This document shows positions 1 through 8,565 of a DNA stretch of 35,716 nt, in pieces (the first letter of the stretch is position 1; each line of letters starts with the position of its first letter). Origin of the DNA: Chlamydiota bacterium (GTDB lineage Bacteria > Chlamydiota > Chlamydiia > Chlamydiales > SM23-39); the NCBI GenBank assembly GCA_027366035.1, contig DAHXLK010000003.1, forward strand, positions 1-35,716, in the 5' to 3' direction. The position numbers and the translations under genes were made by a program. The notes beneath the pieces were generated by a model. It was given only the letters and a program-made list of their open reading frames with translations, was not told the origin of the DNA and made no database searches.

Positions 1-170
1 AGATAGGAGATGAAGCCGCCTAAGATATAAGCCAAAAGAACGGAAGGCCCCAGCTGATGAAGGGAAAACCCGGTCCCCAGAAAATAGGAGGAGCCGATAA
101 TACCGCCCAACGCGATCAGACTGACATGGCGAGATTTTAATCCCCTCTGCAAACCGGTATATATTTCCAT
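1..170 (-). CDS. APC-family amino acid permease, N-terminal fragment (runs off the window)
   Basis: About 56 codons are visible, starting at the ATG at 170-168. The translation begins [20 protein letters not shown] and continues with an [13 protein letters not shown] segment. This is the typical first helix of the AAT/APC amino acid permeases (AnsP/GabP/ProY type: [15 protein letters not shown]). That family imports amino acids with protons across the inner membrane. The ATG overlaps the TGA of the upstream symporter fusion by one base (TGATG), which indicates translational coupling in one operon. The rest lies beyond the left edge, so substrate and intactness cannot be judged. Family assignment is confident; specificity is unknown. 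Confidence 0.8.
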   Translation of the reverse strand, partial: MEIYTGLQRGLKSRHVSLIALGGIIGSSYFLGTGFSLHQLGPSVLLAYILGGFISY

Positions 171-2341
171 CAGTCTACCCAATGTAAGACATTGCGGATA
201 ATACTCCACCTCGGTTTTTCACTTTCGGGGGTGATCCCGTCAATCCAGTATTTTTTCTGCTTTTCTTCAAATCCTTGCTGGGTTTTTAAATAGAGCCAGT
301 CGTTTAAGAAGAAGTGGAGCTGGTAGGCCCCTTGTTTGATAGCATAAGCGAAATATTTTTTCCCTAAGATGTCGGAATACTGTATGATTACATACTCCGG
401 ATGGTTCAAGCACCAGATAAAGGCATGGGTGCTCGACCATAAAAGGGCGTCGATTTTCCCTTCTTGCAGCAAGGCAAGATCGTCATCGGCTACGATAACG
501 GCTAAAGGAAAATGTCTTTTGGCAACATCTGCATAGGCGCCTGGGGCCCCGATCTTCAACCCTTGCATATGTGTCACCTTATTGTAGTCTAAGAATTGAT
601 CTTTATTCCTCTTAGGGACTACGAGGATATTATCTTCTTCGGTGTAAGCATTGGAAAAATCCATCTTTCTAAGGCGTGATTCGTCCATGATAAGGGCTGA
701 CATCCCAATATCAAAAAATTCTGAGGAAATCTGATCTCCTAAACTGCCAATCGAGATAGGGATCAGCTCGAGCTTGCAGTCAAGGTCTCTTGCCAGCTGA
801 TACGCATAGGCAATATCATAGCCGACCACTTCGCTCTCATCATTGATATAACAATAAGGGATCGTATAAGGATTGTATCCCACCCTGAGAACCCCGGTTT
901 TTAAAATGCTTGCAAGTACCTGAACAGGGCCTCCGGTAACTTCAGGGTTAGGATGCTCAGCGCTATAGGTCTTCCAAATGTCGGGATTGGTATAGATAAT
1001 CGATGGGACAGGGTCGAAAATAGCATCGGTTAAGCGGAGTTTCATATAGAGATTTTGGTAATTATCCTTAAAGGTAAACGTGTATTTGGCAAGGATAATC
1101 AAAAGGATAAAGCTAGAAAAAGCTGCGGATAACTTCCATAGGAGGGTTTTCCATCTAACTTGTAAGAGATCGTAATAAGAAAAAAGGACTAAAATAATGA
1201 AGGTAAATACACCGGCAATACTTATGAGGACCTGGAAATGGGCCGTCACCGCAAACGTTTCGGTAAAAAGCTCTAAAGCCTGCTTGGGAAAGCCTAGCTG
1301 TGTGATAAAAAAATGGATGGCGCTAACAGGAAATGGGGCGGCCCCAAAAGAGAGGGGGATACTAATAAGAGAGATGAGGAACTTTTCTGAGGGGATAAAC
1401 GGGTGGCGAAAATAAAAAGAGAGAAAAAAAATAAAAAAAAGGACGAAACAGTTACCGATTTGGGCAAAACTATACCCTAAAGGAATGATCGTTTGTGAGG
1501 TGTTATGAAATTTCTCTGCCGGCAAATGGTTCTTTTCTCCCAATTTTCTCATATTGCGGATGATAAAAGGAAACGCAATGCTTGGGACACCGGTCGCAAA
1601 AGCAAGGAGACAGACCTTTCGAAAATTGCGATAGATATCTTGATAATGCAACGAGGTTAATGAACGAAGGAGTATCGGCAAAATGACCAAGGTAATAAAC
1701 AGAGACGCTCCTATGAAAGCAAAGACATACAATTGTAGCTTATAAAGATCTTGAAAGTTCACAGTGCCAAAGGCATAGGCAATAAGAGAAAAAATGCCAA
1801 TAGGGGCCATATGGGCAAGCCACATCAAAATTGTCTCAATAGCAGAAATGGCCCTTTCTAATAGCCCTAGTAAAGGCTCTTTTACTTTCAAATGCATCAC
1901 CGCCATTCCTACTATCAGGCTAAAGATAGCAATTGCCGGGACGATGTTATTGACAAAATCATAAATCGGATTTTGAGGAATCACATAGCTTAAAAAATTC
2001 TGAATGAAGAGATCCTTCTCTTGACTTTTCCCAATGGTAACTAGAACAGGCTCCGGAATTAAAAAGGTCATAATAAAGATACAGACAAAACCAATAGCCC
2101 AAATCGATACGAAAAAAAGGCCCCCCTTTTTTAAAAGTTTTTTTGCTATTTCAGGAGTGATGGATCCTAGACCATGAATAATGGAAAAACAAATGTAAGG
2201 GAGCGTGGTCATCTGAAGGAGCATCACAAAGATGTCCCCCACCGGTTTAATGAACGAGGTAAGCGGTCCTAAAAACAGTCCGGTAGCAACTCCGATTAAA
2301 ATCGCAGCTACCACAAGGAATATAAGACCAATATGCCGCAT
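170..2341 (-). CDS. Dicarboxylate/amino acid symporter (SDF) fused to an SBP_bac_3 solute-binding domain
   Basis: A 723-residue inner-membrane protein. Residues 1-425 are a multi-helix sodium:dicarboxylate/amino acid symporter (SDF/DAACS) domain. Residues 475-723 are a family-3 amino-acid-binding domain, recognised by TGVLRVGYN followed by [16 protein letters not shown] last helix near 404-419 would put the binding domain in the periplasm. Joining a secondary transporter to an ABC-type binding protein is unusual; presumably it delivers substrate to its own carrier. The cation/substrate signature of helix 7 (NMDGT in GltPh) is degenerate here: residues 286-297 read [12 protein letters not shown]. 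The HP2 tip is also altered. Coupling ion and substrate therefore cannot be assumed. The start abuts the lipoprotein stop (TAGATG). Confidence 0.85.
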   Translation of the reverse strand: MRHIGLIFLVVAAILIGVATGLFLGPLTSFIKPVGDIFVMLLQMTTLPYICFSIIHGLGSITPEIAKKLLKKGGLFFVSIWAIGFVCIFIMTFLIPEPVLVTIGKSQEKDLFIQNFLSYVIPQNPIYDFVNNIVPAIAIFSLIVGMAVMHLKVKEPLLGLLERAISAIETILMWLAHMAPIGIFSLIAYAFGTVNFQDLYKLQLYVFAFIGASLFITLVILPILLRSLTSLHYQDIYRNFRKVCLLAFATGVPSIAFPFIIRNMRKLGEKNHLPAEKFHNTSQTIIPLGYSFAQIGNCFVLFFIFFLSFYFRHPFIPSEKFLISLISIPLSFGAAPFPVSAIHFFITQLGFPKQALELFTETFAVTAHFQVLISIAGVFTFIILVLFSYYDLLQVRWKTLLWKLSAAFSSFILLIILAKYTFTFKDNYQNLYMKLRLTDAIFDPVPSIIYTNPDIWKTYSAEHPNPEVTGGPVQVLASILKTGVLRVGYNPYTIPYCYINDESEVVGYDIAYAYQLARDLDCKLELIPISIGSLGDQISSEFFDIGMSALIMDESRLRKMDFSNAYTEEDNILVVPKRNKDQFLDYNKVTHMQGLKIGAPGAYADVAKRHFPLAVIVADDDLALLQEGKIDALLWSSTHAFIWCLNHPEYVIIQYSDILGKKYFAYAIKQGAYQLHFFLNDWLYLKTQQGFEEKQKKYWIDGITPESEKPRWSIIRNVLHWVD

Positions 2342-3019
2342 CTACCACCACGAATGGGGATTTCTCTTCGTTTGTTCTTTAGGTGGTGGCGGTACTTGAG
2401 GCAGATTTTCTCTTTCAGTCATTTTTGTAGGGGGAGATTCCGGAGGCGCCGAAGACGGAGGCTTAGTTTCTTTAGAAGGTGGCATCTCTTTTGGGAGGGG
2501 CGGGTTTTCTCTCTCAGTCATTTTTGTAGGGAGAGATTCCGGAGGTGCCGAAGACGGAGGCTTAGTTTCTTTAGAGGGCGGCATCTCTTTTGGGAGAGGT
2601 GATGGGGAGGGGTTTACGTTCGGTAAAGCAGCCTCGGGCGCTTTTATCCTCTGCATTGCATTTCGCCTCTGAACATATTTGGTTTCAGGAGAGATCTGTT
2701 TGTAGTAGCTATATCCCCAGCCTTTGAGGGTCCCATCTTTAAAAAAAAGGGGGGTAAAATCTCTTGCATCGAGGCCTGATTGACCTAATTCTTCTCTGAC
2801 AGTGAGATAATACCAAACCTGATAAGATCTATCTTTTCCTACCGGTAAGACACCGATCCTGTAGGGATAACCCATGATACTTAAAACCTGCCCCTCTGTC
2901 ATCCCCGGGGAAATTAGGGTCATATAGTAACGATTAGCGTCTGCCCTAGAACCGCTCACTATAGGACTACCGGTGCAAGCAGTCAAGAAAATAAGAAGTA
3001 AAAAGATATGCCAAATCAT
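2342..3019 (-). CDS. BamE/OmlA-like lipoprotein with tandem proline-rich tail
   Basis: A 225-residue predicted lipoprotein. The signal peptide ends in a lipobox LTAC with Cys15 as the lipidated residue. Residues 33-80 (SPGMTEGQVLSIMGYPYRIG and the following VWYYLT) match the SmpA/OmlA/BamE-type fold, seen in BAM-complex accessory and other envelope lipoproteins. The C-terminal third is a low-complexity Pro/Lys/Glu/Ser tail built from two nearly identical 33-residue units (PLPKEMPPSKETKPPSSAPP onward). Such tails often span the periplasm or bind peptidoglycan. The start has a GGGGAG ribosome-binding site. It is first in an operon with the symporter fusion and an APC permease. A BamE role is not shown; the fold alone is suggestive. 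Confidence 0.75.
   Translation of the reverse strand: MIWHIFLLLIFLTACTGSPIVSGSRADANRYYMTLISPGMTEGQVLSIMGYPYRIGVLPVGKDRSYQVWYYLTVREELGQSGLDARDFTPLFFKDGTLKGWGYSYYKQISPETKYVQRRNAMQRIKAPEAALPNVNPSPSPLPKEMPPSKETKPPSSAPPESLPTKMTERENPPLPKEMPPSKETKPPSSAPPESPPTKMTERENLPQVPPPPKEQTKRNPHSWW
2406..2603. repeat. Two tandem 99-bp direct repeats inside the lipoprotein gene
   Basis: Two copies with a 99-bp period start at 2406 and 2505 and differ at only a few bases. Being a multiple of three, each encodes one 33-residue Pro-rich unit, so copy number can change without breaking the frame. Confidence 0.9.
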
Positions 3020-3070
3020 AGATCTCCCCTTTTTTGTATCTTAGGAGAATGGCAATGATTTGTCAAAACT

Positions 3071-3688
3071 CTATTGAAATATATATTTGGCAAGTCCCCA
3101 TTTAGGAGAATCCGGAGGTGCAAAGGTTTCGAGTTCTTTGATGATCCCCCTTTTTATTGCTGTATTCCACGCTATTGCCGGGCTAATATTTAAATCATCC
3201 AAGACGAGCAAAGTCTTTTCATGAGCACAAGCCTTCATATTGATAATATCAAAAAAAGCCGTCTCTATATCATGCCCCCCATCGATAAAAATCAGATCAA
3301 ACGTTTTGCCAGGATGCTGAGAGGCATACCAAGGTACCGACTCTTTAGAATCCCCTAGGACAAGCTCTAAACGCCCCGGAAATGTTTTTTGTAAATATTC
3401 ATATCCTTTTTGCACATAGTCATGATGTCCAATATCAAAAGAGGTTACAAAAGTTTGGGGTTTTGCCAGTAAAAAGATTTCTGCCGAATGTCCGGCATTA
3501 AAACCTGTTTCTGCAACAAACTCAATCCAAGGATTTTTCTCAAAAAGATCTTTAAAAAAGGTTCTATGGCAAAGCTTGCCAATATGACCTTCGGTAATGA
3601 CTAGGTTATTTTCTAAGATATACTCATCTAAACTACAATATCCGGATAAACAAAAACTAAAAACAAAAAAGCAAAAAAAAGAACGCAT
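3071..3688 (-). CDS. Exported class I SAM-dependent methyltransferase (Methyltransf_24 type)
   Basis: About 205 residues. A hydrophobic N-terminus (MRSFFCFFVFSFCLSGYC) looks like a Sec signal peptide or anchor. The rest is a Rossmann methyltransferase of the Methyltransf_24 type: FVAETGFNAGHSAEIFL is motif I, TSFDIG the acidic end of strand 2, LVLGDSKESVP motif II, and DLIFIDGGHD the strand-4 motif. I prefer the ATG at 3688, five bases after an AGG, over the GTG at 3694. An exported methyltransferase is odd because SAM is cytosolic, so it may act after secretion or be membrane-tethered. A strongly decayed repeat copy lies just upstream. The substrate is unknown. Confidence 0.7.
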   Translation of the reverse strand: MRSFFCFFVFSFCLSGYCSLDEYILENNLVITEGHIGKLCHRTFFKDLFEKNPWIEFVAETGFNAGHSAEIFLLAKPQTFVTSFDIGHHDYVQKGYEYLQKTFPGRLELVLGDSKESVPWYASQHPGKTFDLIFIDGGHDIETAFFDIINMKACAHEKTLLVLDDLNISPAIAWNTAIKRGIIKELETFAPPDSPKWGLAKYIFQ

Positions 3689-3728
3689 ACACACCTACAT
3701 AAATATTTATAAGTCGCCCACATAACCT

Positions 3729-3833
3729 CGCTTTGAGACCTAAATTTTAGGTTTGCAAAACCGGTTTGAGTTTTTAAAAATGACATATCCGACTTAGGCA
3801 TAGGTATTTCTAGAAAACACAAATCGTGCAAAG
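3729..3833 (-). repeat. Palindromic element, decayed copy A
   Basis: Resembles the beta arm and centre of the family: CGCTTTG, a TTGCAAAACCGGTTTGAG stretch, TGACATATCC and GGCATAGGTA in the expected order. It is heavily mutated and the second arm is barely recognisable. Confidence 0.6.
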
Positions 3834-3897
3834 CCTGGAAAAATTTTTTCTAAATGCGGTTATGCAAACGGCCTCATTTTAGGAATTTCTAAATTAG

Positions 3898-4054
3898 AGG
3901 ACTGTTTCGATCTCCCATTCGGTTAAAGTTTTACCCTTGCTACTCGGGATTTGATCTTTTTAAAAGTGCCTATACCTTAGTAGGATATATCACTTTCAAA
4001 CCGACTAAAGCAAGGCTCACATTGTAACAAAAAAGCGAAGGTCGAAATGCTTCT
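3898..4054 (+). repeat. Palindromic element, copy B
   Basis: About 157 bp in alpha-first orientation. It starts AGGACTGTTTCGATCTCCCA, keeps the centre GTGCCTATACCTTAGTAGGA, and has a partly decayed second arm. ATTAG occurs directly on both sides (3893-3897 and 4055-4059), a possible 5-bp target duplication. Confidence 0.8.
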
Positions 4055-4103
4055 ATTAGGAAGCGAGCATATAATTTTATAACATTATTTTATGCAAAAA
4101 TTT

Positions 4104-4274
4104 TTATTCACAGGTAGGCCCATGAATATGCCACTCGATATCCATCTCTTGGATTTTGTGAATAGCGTAGGCATACCATTTTTTAGCCTCCTTGAAAAAC
4201 TCTTCTTCCCGTCCGCTACTGGCGAGCCAGAAATAACCTCCGATGAGGAGAAATAAAAAGAGGAGTTTTGTCAT
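4104..4274 (-). CDS. Small single-pass membrane protein (56 aa), unknown
   Basis: An open frame of 56 codons with ATG at 4274-4272 and TAA at 4106-4104. It begins MTKLLFLFLLIGGYFWLASS, a clear transmembrane helix or uncleaved signal, followed by an amphipathic charged stretch (GREEEFFKEAKKWYAYAIHK) and a short tail ending GPTCE. An AAGG lies just before the ATG, closer than ideal. It is divergent from the membrane protein at 4305 with only 30 bp between, so they may share a promoter region. The coherent membrane-plus-amphipathic layout supports a real gene, but no homologue is recognised. Confidence 0.5.
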   Translation of the reverse strand: MTKLLFLFLLIGGYFWLASSGREEEFFKEAKKWYAYAIHKIQEMDIEWHIHGPTCE

Positions 4275-4304
4275 ACCTTACCAATAAACAAAATTAGATT
4301 TTTA

Positions 4305-4772
4305 ATGCAACACTGCTATAGTCGCTATCTTATGTTTTTACTCCTCCTCCCCTTTTTCATCCAAATGGTAGCGATTGGTATCGATGAAATCTATTTTCAC
4401 TATAAACGGGGCCTTCCGTTATGGGAGAGGATTGGCCATCCCTTAGATACGCTCACGGTTATTTCTGCATTAAGCTATATCTGCCTCGTCCCCTATTCCC
4501 CTTTTGCATTAAAAATCTATATAGGGATTTCGGTTTTCTCTTGTGTGTTCGTCACAAAAGATGAATTTGTCCACAAACATTACTCTCCTGCAGCTGAAAA
4601 TTGGCTCCATGCTTTTTTATTTTTACTCCATCCCATCGTCCTTACAATAGCAGGATGGATATGGAGGTCTTTTCCGGAGCTAATGTTTTTTCTCTATGCT
4701 CAGCTGGCAAGTATGATCCTTTTTTGTTTGTATCAGGGAATATATTGGAATGTTTTCTATGATCAACAATGA
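4305..4772 (+). CDS. Polytopic membrane protein with paired acidic/histidine motifs, unknown function
   Basis: 155 residues with four to five predicted membrane helices. Two segments look like a degenerate internal repeat: GIDEIYFH with GHPLD in the first half, and KDEFVHKH, then [13 protein letters not shown] in the second. Both carry D-E-x3-H-type and H-P motifs at membrane borders. Such spaced Asp/Glu/His residues suggest metal binding, as in membrane di-iron enzymes; this is inference. The 3' end overlaps the UbiG-like methyltransferase by 14-23 bases and thiol peroxidase follows, so the three are almost certainly co-translated. No specific family name is recognised. Confidence 0.65.
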   Translation: MQHCYSRYLMFLLLLPFFIQMVAIGIDEIYFHYKRGLPLWERIGHPLDTLTVISALSYICLVPYSPFALKIYIGISVFSCVFVTKDEFVHKHYSPAAENWLHAFLFLLHPIVLTIAGWIWRSFPELMFFLYAQLASMILFCLYQGIYWNVFYDQQ

Positions 4773-5487
4773 GTTTTATCATACCTTAGACGTTGGCTGG
4801 TATCAGGCCTTCGACCATCCCGTCGCCCTCCTCCGAGCTGAAAATGCTTTAAGGGCCCCATGGGTGATAGCTACTTTGGTTAAGAAGATAGGAAACAAGG
4901 CAAAAGTACTGGATATCGGCTGCGGCGCGGGGCTCCTTACCAACCCTATGGCAAAAGCCGGCTTTGACGTAACGGGAATCGATATATCGAAAGCAAGCCT
5001 TCAAATTGCTACCCAATTTGACAAGACAAACAGTGTCCGATACGCCCAAGCAGATGCCTATGAGCTCCCTTTTGAAGAGCAAACCTTTGAAGGGGTCACA
5101 GCTATGGACCTTCTCGAACATGTAGAAAAACCTGAAAAAGTGGTACGGGAAGCGGCAAGGGTCCTGAAACCGGGCGGACTATTTTTTTTCCATACCTTCA
5201 ACCGGACCTTTTTAAGTTATCTCATGGTGATTAAAGGGGTAGAGTGGTTTGTAAAAAATACCCCAAAGAATATGCATGTTTACGACCTTTTTATCCCCCC
5301 CAATGATTTAAAACGCTGGTGCACAAGGCAAAAACTACAAATAGAGGAAATCTTAGGGCTAAGACCTAAAATATTGCACCCCTCTTTTTGGAAAATGCTA
5401 CTGACAAGAAAAGTCCCGGAAAATTTTACCTTTACCTTTTGTAAAAATCTTTCTACCGGTTATATTGGATATTGTACAAAACTATGA
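4759..5487 (+). CDS. UbiG-like class I SAM-dependent O-methyltransferase
   Basis: About 242 residues from the ATG at 4759 (an in-frame ATG at 4750 is also possible). The N-terminus ([20 protein letters not shown], then LLRAEN) resembles UbiG, the methylase of ubiquinone synthesis. Rossmann motifs are clear: [27 protein letters not shown], then [18 protein letters not shown] and [17 protein letters not shown]. In UbiG this fold methylates polyprenyl catechols. Chlamydiae are known mainly for menaquinone made through futalosine, so ubiquinone cannot be assumed, and the real substrate may be a different quinol or lipid. It overlaps the membrane protein upstream and shares an ATGA overlap with thiol peroxidase downstream. 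Confidence 0.75.
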   Translation: MINNEFYHTLDVGWYQAFDHPVALLRAENALRAPWVIATLVKKIGNKAKVLDIGCGAGLLTNPMAKAGFDVTGIDISKASLQIATQFDKTNSVRYAQADAYELPFEEQTFEGVTAMDLLEHVEKPEKVVREAARVLKPGGLFFFHTFNRTFLSYLMVIKGVEWFVKNTPKNMHVYDLFIPPNDLKRWCTRQKLQIEEILGLRPKILHPSFWKMLLTRKVPENFTFTFCKNLSTGYIGYCTKL

Positions 5488-5996
5488 CTCAAATTACCCT
5501 GAAAAAAAAGACGGTCCATACCTCCGGATCTTTACTTAAAGTAGGCTCTACCCTCCCCGATTTTCTCTTAGTAAATCAAGAACTAGAAGACAAACGGCTG
5601 CAAGATTTTAAAGGAAAAAGAAAGGTTATCTATATCGTCCCCTCTTTAGATACTTCCGTATGTGCAGCTACGACCAAAAAGATGAATGAATTGGCGAAGA
5701 AACATCCCGGGTATCTTTTTTTAATTATCTCTGCCGACCTCCCCTTTGCGCAAAAAAGATTCTGTGTAACAGAAGGGGTAAACAATATCGTCACCCTCTC
5801 TATGATCCGCTCTAAGGACTTTGGTAAAGACTACGGCGTCTTGTTACTAGATGGACCTCTCGCGGGTCTGTTAGCAAGGGCTCTCATCGTAGTCGATGAA
5901 CAAAATCACGTTCTTTATAGTGAACTTGTAAAGGAAATTGCTGATGAGCCTAACTATACTCAAGCTTTTCATTATTTAAAAAATTCTACAGTATAA
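5484..5996 (+). CDS. tpx: Thiol peroxidase (atypical 2-Cys peroxiredoxin)
   Basis: About 170 residues, the usual Tpx length. The peroxidatic cysteine lies in [20 protein letters not shown], the resolving cysteine in [12 protein letters not shown]. The C-terminal half ([20 protein letters not shown], then [15 protein letters not shown]) is standard Tpx. It reduces hydrogen peroxide and alkyl hydroperoxides with electrons from thioredoxin; an exported TrxR-Trx fusion at 29641 is encoded in this window. The ATG at 5484 overlaps the UbiG-like stop as ATGA and gives the normal N-terminus. A palindromic-element arm begins on the base after the TAA. Confidence 0.93.
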   Translation: MTQITLKKKTVHTSGSLLKVGSTLPDFLLVNQELEDKRLQDFKGKRKVIYIVPSLDTSVCAATTKKMNELAKKHPGYLFLIISADLPFAQKRFCVTEGVNNIVTLSMIRSKDFGKDYGVLLLDGPLAGLLARALIVVDEQNHVLYSELVKEIADEPNYTQAFHYLKNSTV

Positions 5997-6048
5997 GGGG
6001 CTGTTTCGATCTCCCGTTTGGTTAAAATTTTACCCTTGCTTCCCCGGA
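5997..6048 (+). repeat. Palindromic element, solo alpha arm, copy C
   Basis: Begins GGGGCTGTTTCGATCTCCCG directly after the tpx stop and matches the alpha arm to CTTCCCCGGA, where it ends abruptly. Read on the minus strand, it supplies the last codons (GEARVKF) and TAA of the transporter at 6022. Confidence 0.88.
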
Positions 6049-7218
6049 AGGGGCTGGCGTGAACATTTTAAAAGCAACCGCTATCCATAAAGCATATATC
6101 CCTATTGCAAGGTAGCTAACTAAGGTGATCGTATGATCGTGTAAGAGAAACTGGCAAAAGAGGAGTAAAAAAGAGGCAAAAGCCTTCGCTGTTCTTGAGG
6201 CAAAGATATCGATAATCGCTTTTCCTTGAAACTTCTCCTCTGTAGAAAGGGGGGTATAGAGCATCTCTTTAGCTACCCCAAAAAAGGAAAAATCTATCGT
6301 CTTAATCATGATGAAAGCGTACGAAATGACCCCGAAAGTAGGAAATAGGAGAAATAAAAGGACATTCGCTATCAGTACAAAAGGGATCAGTCTATGAATA
6401 TTTTTTAATCCAAGGAAGTGGATAAAGAGGTAGCTTCCAAAAACCTGACAGGTCATCGCTAAAAAATTGATGAAAGTAAACGCTCTGCCGCAATACTGGG
6501 TTCGAAGATCGAGGGTAGGGATATTTTTTTGTAGCAATACATGAAATTGATAGTCGATAAAGGCAATAGATATTTGCATGGCAATCACAAGTAGCAAAAT
6601 ATAGGGGAGAAGTCGAGATTTTTTGATAAGAGAAAATGACCCTTTCTCCTCGGAAGTAAAAGCTACGCCGCCACTACGGGAATAAGTAAGATAATAACTA
6701 TAAGAGATGGCAAGATAGATAGGTAACGTGAAATAAAAAAGCTTATTAGACCCAATATTGACGGCAAAAAAACTAGGAAATAGCCCTCCTAATGTCGAGC
6801 CAAAAGAGCCAACCCCAAAAAGAAGGCCATAGAGATATTTTGCTTTAGCCGTATCCATACTATGATGCACTAAAGACCATAGCTGTTTAAACATCAATAG
6901 GATATAGATATCCTTGCAGATAAATTGCAAAAAGGCGAGTAGCGGAATATCCAAAGCAAAGATAGCGGTGAGAATATTGATAGTGCTGACTATAGAAGTA
7001 GAGACCAAAAAGGTTTTGACGCAGCCCCATAGAGTTACGAGACGGTTATAGAAAGAAATAACTAAAAAATTGAGTGGGACCATGGCTAGCCAGGCATAAG
7101 GAAAATAATCAGGGGAGAACTGGGTAATGAAAATAGCGTTACTCGCAGGCCTGGTAATGCCATACTCTAAAGAGATTAAAAAGCCGGTAATCACGGCAGG
7201 AACAACAAATTTTTTCAT
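6022..7218 (-). CDS. ATP/ADP-translocase-like (TLC/MFS-related) membrane transporter
   Basis: 398 residues with about 11-12 predicted helices. The segment FGVAKEMLYTPLSTEEKFQG, then KAIIDIFASRTAKAFASF, resembles the conserved late loop of nucleotide transporters of the TLC/NTT family and their MFS-like relatives (KEMLY-PLS-EEK--KA---ID). Such carriers let intracellular bacteria exchange ATP/ADP or take up nucleotides from the host. It is about 100 residues shorter than classical NTTs, so the substrate is uncertain. Its ATG overlaps the HD hydrolase stop (ATGA). The last residues, GEARVKF and the stop, come from repeat copy C, so the native C-terminus has been replaced or trimmed. Confidence 0.7.
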   Translation of the reverse strand: MKKFVVPAVITGFLISLEYGITRPASNAIFITQFSPDYFPYAWLAMVPLNFLVISFYNRLVTLWGCVKTFLVSTSIVSTINILTAIFALDIPLLAFLQFICKDIYILLMFKQLWSLVHHSMDTAKAKYLYGLLFGVGSFGSTLGGLFPSFFAVNIGSNKLFYFTLPIYLAISYSYYLTYSRSGGVAFTSEEKGSFSLIKKSRLLPYILLLVIAMQISIAFIDYQFHVLLQKNIPTLDLRTQYCGRAFTFINFLAMTCQVFGSYLFIHFLGLKNIHRLIPFVLIANVLLFLLFPTFGVISYAFIMIKTIDFSFFGVAKEMLYTPLSTEEKFQGKAIIDIFASRTAKAFASFLLLFCQFLLHDHTITLVSYLAIGIYALWIAVAFKMFTPAPSGEARVKF

Positions 7219-8525
7219 AATTTTTTGTAATTTTCTAAGGCAGAAGTCACATCGACCTCATAGTTTGAAGAAACATAGATCCAACTTTGAGTAGTCCCTG
7301 CAACTTTACACAAAAGCTCGGAGCAGTCTTTCGCCTGTTCTACCATCAGATGACTACGAGATACAGGGAAAGAGAGCGACTCATCCGAAAAAGGATTTTT
7401 TTTCAGCTCCCAATCGAACTCCCCTTGTGGGGCCTTAATTTTTTGCTGGATATCCTTGAGATCCCTATCGGTAACCGAAGAGGGAATTGAAAGGGCTCTA
7501 AAACGATCTTTCCTATAGACGATTCTTCTAGCATCTTCATAACCGATATGACAAGGATCACTTGCTGCCTTATGTAGTTCGCAGATCACCACTGCATCGT
7601 TAAGCTGCAAGAAATCTTTTATTTTTTCCCACGTGTGCAGCGGATAGATTTTTTTGATGAACCGCCTCAAATGAAACGAATAGGCTTTCACCGACGAATA
7701 TTGGTAGACACGTCTATGCATAAAATGCCTGGCTAGAAGTAGGGCTTCACACGACTCTAACCCATTTTCATTGATGCCCAAAGCAAGCTCTTCTTTCTTC
7801 CCCCCTGCTGTAGGAAGGACACGGATCATTTCGATCAACTGTTCATAATCGAAAAGGCCGTAGGCAACCCCGGTACTTTTCGCATCGCGAAGAAGGTAGT
7901 CGATCCTGTCTCCACCAAAAAAATCACCGGTGAGGACGGCAGCTACTACCCTCTCCCAGGGAGTAAAAGGGACTTTTTTCAAAATAACCCACTTCTTTTC
8001 CCCTATCGCAATTTTTGAGACGTCTTGCAAAAAGTCTCGTGAAGAAAATTCATTCGTAAAAGGGGAGGTAGCAAAGATTTTTCTCAAAATTGGAGCAAGG
8101 TAACTACTCTCTATAATTTTTAAAGTCATATGTTCATGCCCCTCTTCTCCCAGTACCTCCTTTTCTGCCACATGGGAAAAAGGCAAATGTCCTAGGTCAT
8201 GACATAGAGCAGCTAAACGGAGGACAAGTCGCCAATAGCCATATGCTAAAGAGCCAATCCGTGGGACTAGGTGGAAGACATCAGGACGGGCCGTTTTGCA
8301 TATATTATGAAAAATTCTACTACACAGCTCCATTGTCCCAAGTGAGTGTTCAAAACGGGAATGGGTAGCTCCCGGATAGACCAAATAGGCTATCCCCAGC
8401 TGATGGATATAATGCAACCGTTGAAAAGGTACCGAACCTATGACCTCCCTCTCTTCATCGAAAAGGATAAAGCCATGGACAGGGTCATAAATTTTTTTTT
8501 CTTTAGAAAAGAAATCTTTTGCCAT
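7215..8525 (-). CDS. HD-domain phosphohydrolase of the SAMHD1/dGTPase-like type
   Basis: 436 residues. Metal-site motifs of the SAMHD1-like HD family are present: YPGATHSRFEHSLGTMELC (first His), LAALCHDLGHLPFSHVAEKE (the HD pair at 109-110) and GDFFGGDRIDYLLRDAKSTG (distal Asp). Relatives hydrolyse dNTPs to deoxynucleoside and triphosphate, although several bacterial members have other nucleotide substrates. The C-terminal half is variable. An AGGAGG six bases before the ATG makes the start certain. It lies in a minus-strand cluster with an IMPDH/GMPR and a nucleotide-translocase-like carrier, which fits nucleotide-pool control; that link is inference. Confidence 0.85.
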   Translation of the reverse strand: MAKDFFSKEKKIYDPVHGFILFDEEREVIGSVPFQRLHYIHQLGIAYLVYPGATHSRFEHSLGTMELCSRIFHNICKTARPDVFHLVPRIGSLAYGYWRLVLRLAALCHDLGHLPFSHVAEKEVLGEEGHEHMTLKIIESSYLAPILRKIFATSPFTNEFSSRDFLQDVSKIAIGEKKWVILKKVPFTPWERVVAAVLTGDFFGGDRIDYLLRDAKSTGVAYGLFDYEQLIEMIRVLPTAGGKKEELALGINENGLESCEALLLARHFMHRRVYQYSSVKAYSFHLRRFIKKIYPLHTWEKIKDFLQLNDAVVICELHKAASDPCHIGYEDARRIVYRKDRFRALSIPSSVTDRDLKDIQQKIKAPQGEFDWELKKNPFSDESLSFPVSRSHLMVEQAKDCSELLCKVAGTTQSWIYVSSNYEVDVTSALENYKKL

Positions 8526-8565
8526 CTTTCTCCTCCTCTTATTATCACAAGCAGAGGCAATATTT

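Noticed and set aside
2333..2602. Arg-rich plus-strand frame opposite the lipoprotein tail
   Set aside because: It mirrors the Pro-rich minus-strand repeat, and the lipoprotein has a clear lipobox and ribosome-binding site.
3628..3831. 67-codon minus-strand frame over the methyltransferase start
   Set aside because: It lies in decayed repeat copy A and overlaps the exported methyltransferase in another frame; there is no independent support.
4759..5487. Evidence for ubiquinone synthesis
   Set aside because: Only one UbiG-like methylase is present, with no other Ubi genes; class I methyltransferases are easily misassigned.
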